Of a stretch of DNA of 64,000 nt, positions 62,584 through 64,000 are shown piece after piece. The DNA is from a virus. Both the position numbers and the translations under genes were made by a program. The DNA lies in IMG/VR virus record IMGVR_UViG_3300020583_000015, positions 1-64,000 of that record. The stretch is one strand, 5' to 3'. Below the pieces are notes generated by a model. That model did no database searches. It saw nothing but the letters and a program-made list of their open reading frames with translations, and had not been told where the DNA came from. How positions within the stretch are numbered: the stretch's first letter is position 1; the number at the start of each line of letters is the position of its first letter.

Positions 62584-62846
62584 TTAACCCAAAGCCTACC
62601 AATTTCAACCAGAGTGTTGACTTTGTTAAGCCTGACCGCTCCGTGGAGATGTCATCACACAACATACGCACATCAGTAGTGGCGATAGGCGGGAGTGTGG
62701 TGCCTAGACGCAAGGGCATAGAGATGTGCGCCTTGGAATGTTGTTCTGTCCTTGACTAGATAAGACGGTCAAAGCCGGGGCCTTCGTGCTCCGTGGACCC
62801 TCCCTAAGACAAGGCTTCTCTCGTATGTTAGGCGGCTTTGGGTTAA
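62584..62846 (+). ncRNA. 263-nt structured RNA or leader 10
   Basis: TTAACCCAAAGCC (62584-62596) pairs perfectly over 13 bp with GGCTTTGGGTTAA (62834-62846). Inner stems include CGCACATC/GATGTGCG and TAGGC/GCCTA. No ORF of note lies inside. The ATG at 62873 follows 26 nt later, so it is either a long 5' UTR domain or a separate small RNA. Confidence 0.6.
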
Positions 62847-62872
62847 ACAAAACTGACTTTGGAGTGTGATTT

Positions 62873-63214
62873 ATGCCTGTTGAAAAAAACGGTAACAGTT
62901 GGTATTGGCATCTTGACGGAAACTTCATGACCATCCCAACGCATCTACTCAAGACTATTGAGCCAACCTCTGTGTGGCAAGAGGTAAAAGCCCGGATGCT
63001 TGGGGACAACAAAAACTGCTATCACTGCCTTCGGCCTGGCACAGAAAGCATCACTCAAAAAGTCTACCTTGATCGTGCCTATCGAACCGTCACTATGGTG
63101 GGGTGTCGAAGGTGCCAAAGAGTGTCTGCGAGAATCGCTAAAACAGCCTCATCCCCTGCGGTTGTGTTAATGACAACAGAGATAACAGTTCCTGCTGTTG
63201 AAGGTGGTTTATGA
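62873..63214 (+). CDS. 113-aa Zn-type protein
   Basis: CYHCLRPG and GCRRCQRV form a zinc ribbon after an N-terminal beta stretch (SWYWHLDGNFMTIPTHLL). The ATG at 62873 lies 26 nt after the large stem; GGAGTGTG is a possible ribosome site. Overlaps the next gene by 4 nt. Confidence 0.55.
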   Translation: MPVEKNGNSWYWHLDGNFMTIPTHLLKTIEPTSVWQEVKARMLGDNKNCYHCLRPGTESITQKVYLDRAYRTVTMVGCRRCQRVSARIAKTASSPAVVLMTTEITVPAVEGGL

Positions 63215-63888
63215 AATTCTACAAACTGAAACATGACATTGACGGGAACCGCCTAAAGAGCCCGCCGATGGACGTGGTGTTTTTTACTCTCACCGAGCCT
63301 GAACGCCAGGAGCTGATGTGGTTTGGAGAATACACCAACCTTGTTGGGCAGGGAGTAGGAGTGAGGCTTCGAAAACACCAACACTTCTACCGTCAACTCG
63401 GCAACCACCAAGGTTACTACGGCCCAATGCCCCCAACATACGATCACTTCGGCCAGAATGAAGTGTTTATTTCGTTTTTGAAGGCTCCTTTGGAGCCGGG
63501 GCTTAGTCTGTATGCAATAAACACAACCCTTATTGCCGCCTTGGGAGAGCAAGTGATTTCGCCAGAGGTCTACGTCAGTCAGGTGTTGGGTCGCCTCAAG
63601 CCAGCACCATACCAAGGAAAGGTGTTCAAGGATTTTTGGAAGAACTTGTCTTTTGCGGCTATTAACATTCCAGGGTTGTATTCCCTAACGCTTGGACCAA
63701 CGACTATGGATGTCCTTCGCGTGGTCCACACACACCCCTCCATCAAAATGCTGCTGGTTGTTCCGCCTGACTTAGAACAATTCTTCGCTGAATCTTCAGC
63801 ACTCTTAAGCAAACTTTCAAACGGGAGTCGCCCTTCAGAACTAAAGCTGTTTTTGAGGAAACTCCCTCAAGGTCTGGTGAACGCATGA
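63211..63888 (+). CDS. hypothetical 225-aa protein
   Basis: ATGA overlap on both sides. The protein has alternating strands and helices (ELMWFGEYTNLVGQGVGVRL, INIPGLYSLTLGPTTMDVLR) and a C-terminal Ser/Leu-rich helix. No family is recognised. Its neighbours suggest a role with the amidoligases, but this is only context. Confidence 0.55.
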   Translation: MKFYKLKHDIDGNRLKSPPMDVVFFTLTEPERQELMWFGEYTNLVGQGVGVRLRKHQHFYRQLGNHQGYYGPMPPTYDHFGQNEVFISFLKAPLEPGLSLYAINTTLIAALGEQVISPEVYVSQVLGRLKPAPYQGKVFKDFWKNLSFAAINIPGLYSLTLGPTTMDVLRVVHTHPSIKMLLVVPPDLEQFFAESSALLSKLSNGSRPSELKLFLRKLPQGLVNA

Positions 63889-64000
63889 GTAAAACCAAAC
63901 TCAAAAAACGTCACGAATGCGAATACTGCAGTGAACGAGTCGGTAGGCAAACTTTCCACACCGGCCCAGTCGTTAGCTGCAGTAGTTGTGGCAGGTGCAA
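63885..64000 (+). CDS. Zn-ribbon protein (partial, runs off window)
   Basis: ATGA overlap with the previous gene. The visible 38 residues hold CEYCSERV and CSSCGRC, two zinc knuckles, after a basic start (KTKLKKRH). The frame is open to the window edge. Confidence 0.6.
   Translation, partial: MSKTKLKKRHECEYCSERVGRQTFHTGPVVSCSSCGRC

Noticed and set aside
1-64000. Integrase or lysogeny module
   Set aside because: No tyrosine or serine recombinase, excisionase or CI-like repressor motif was found; the phage looks lytic within what is visible.

Overview
The window reads as most of one dsDNA phage genome (or prophage-free metagenomic phage contig). It has a terminase, an N4 gp56-like major capsid protein, a portal, a scaffold, short-tail adaptor and ejection-type proteins, a family A DNA polymerase and no chromosomal genes. 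There is no tape-measure or sheath gene, so a podovirus-like virion is most likely. Secreted proteins end their signal peptides in AFAQ, LLAQ or LWGQ, a style common in Acidobacteria and related Gram-negatives. That host guess is weak.

Layout. (1) 1-12208, plus strand: replication, recombination and nucleotide metabolism. It holds a PD-(D/E)XK nuclease, a Sak4-like ATPase, a DUF669-like protein, tRNA-Thr(UGU), a uracil-DNA glycosylase/exonuclease/polymerase A fusion, a DUF3987-like ATPase, a calcineurin-like phosphoesterase, a dATP/dGTP diphosphohydrolase-like protein and a HAD protein. Many small Zn-ribbon and membrane proteins are joined by ATGA/TTGA overlaps. (2) 52867-12192, minus strand: one very long late unit running from small middle genes, a sugar-heptose module and terminase, through portal, fibres, scaffold and capsid, to tail, ejection proteins and a sigma-like protein. 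(3) 52868-53507: divergent control region with a minus-strand sigma70-type promoter and dense hairpins. (4) 53507-64000, plus strand: accessory region of small genes, chains of overlapping micro-ORFs, and three amidoligase-family genes. It probably reads on into the left end if the genome is circularly permuted.

Most unusual points. The large terminase is split at the ATPase/nuclease joint into two genes more than 3 kb apart. The two halves of ADP-heptose synthase are separate genes flanking the terminase ATPase gene, and a GT9 glycosyltransferase fusion and a TylF-like methyltransferase lie in the same transcription unit. Three large fibre-like proteins carry Sec signal peptides. About eleven genes, mostly in the right arm, are preceded by RNA leaders closed by perfect stems that end close to the ribosome binding site. 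A TAGGGTGTG element recurs in intergenic spaces ahead of late genes. A cassette of four ATGA-coupled micro-ORFs (45, 29, 29 and 46 aa) contains a tandem duplication of a 29-residue membrane peptide.

All calls come from reading the sequence and recalling family motifs. No database search or folding program was run.
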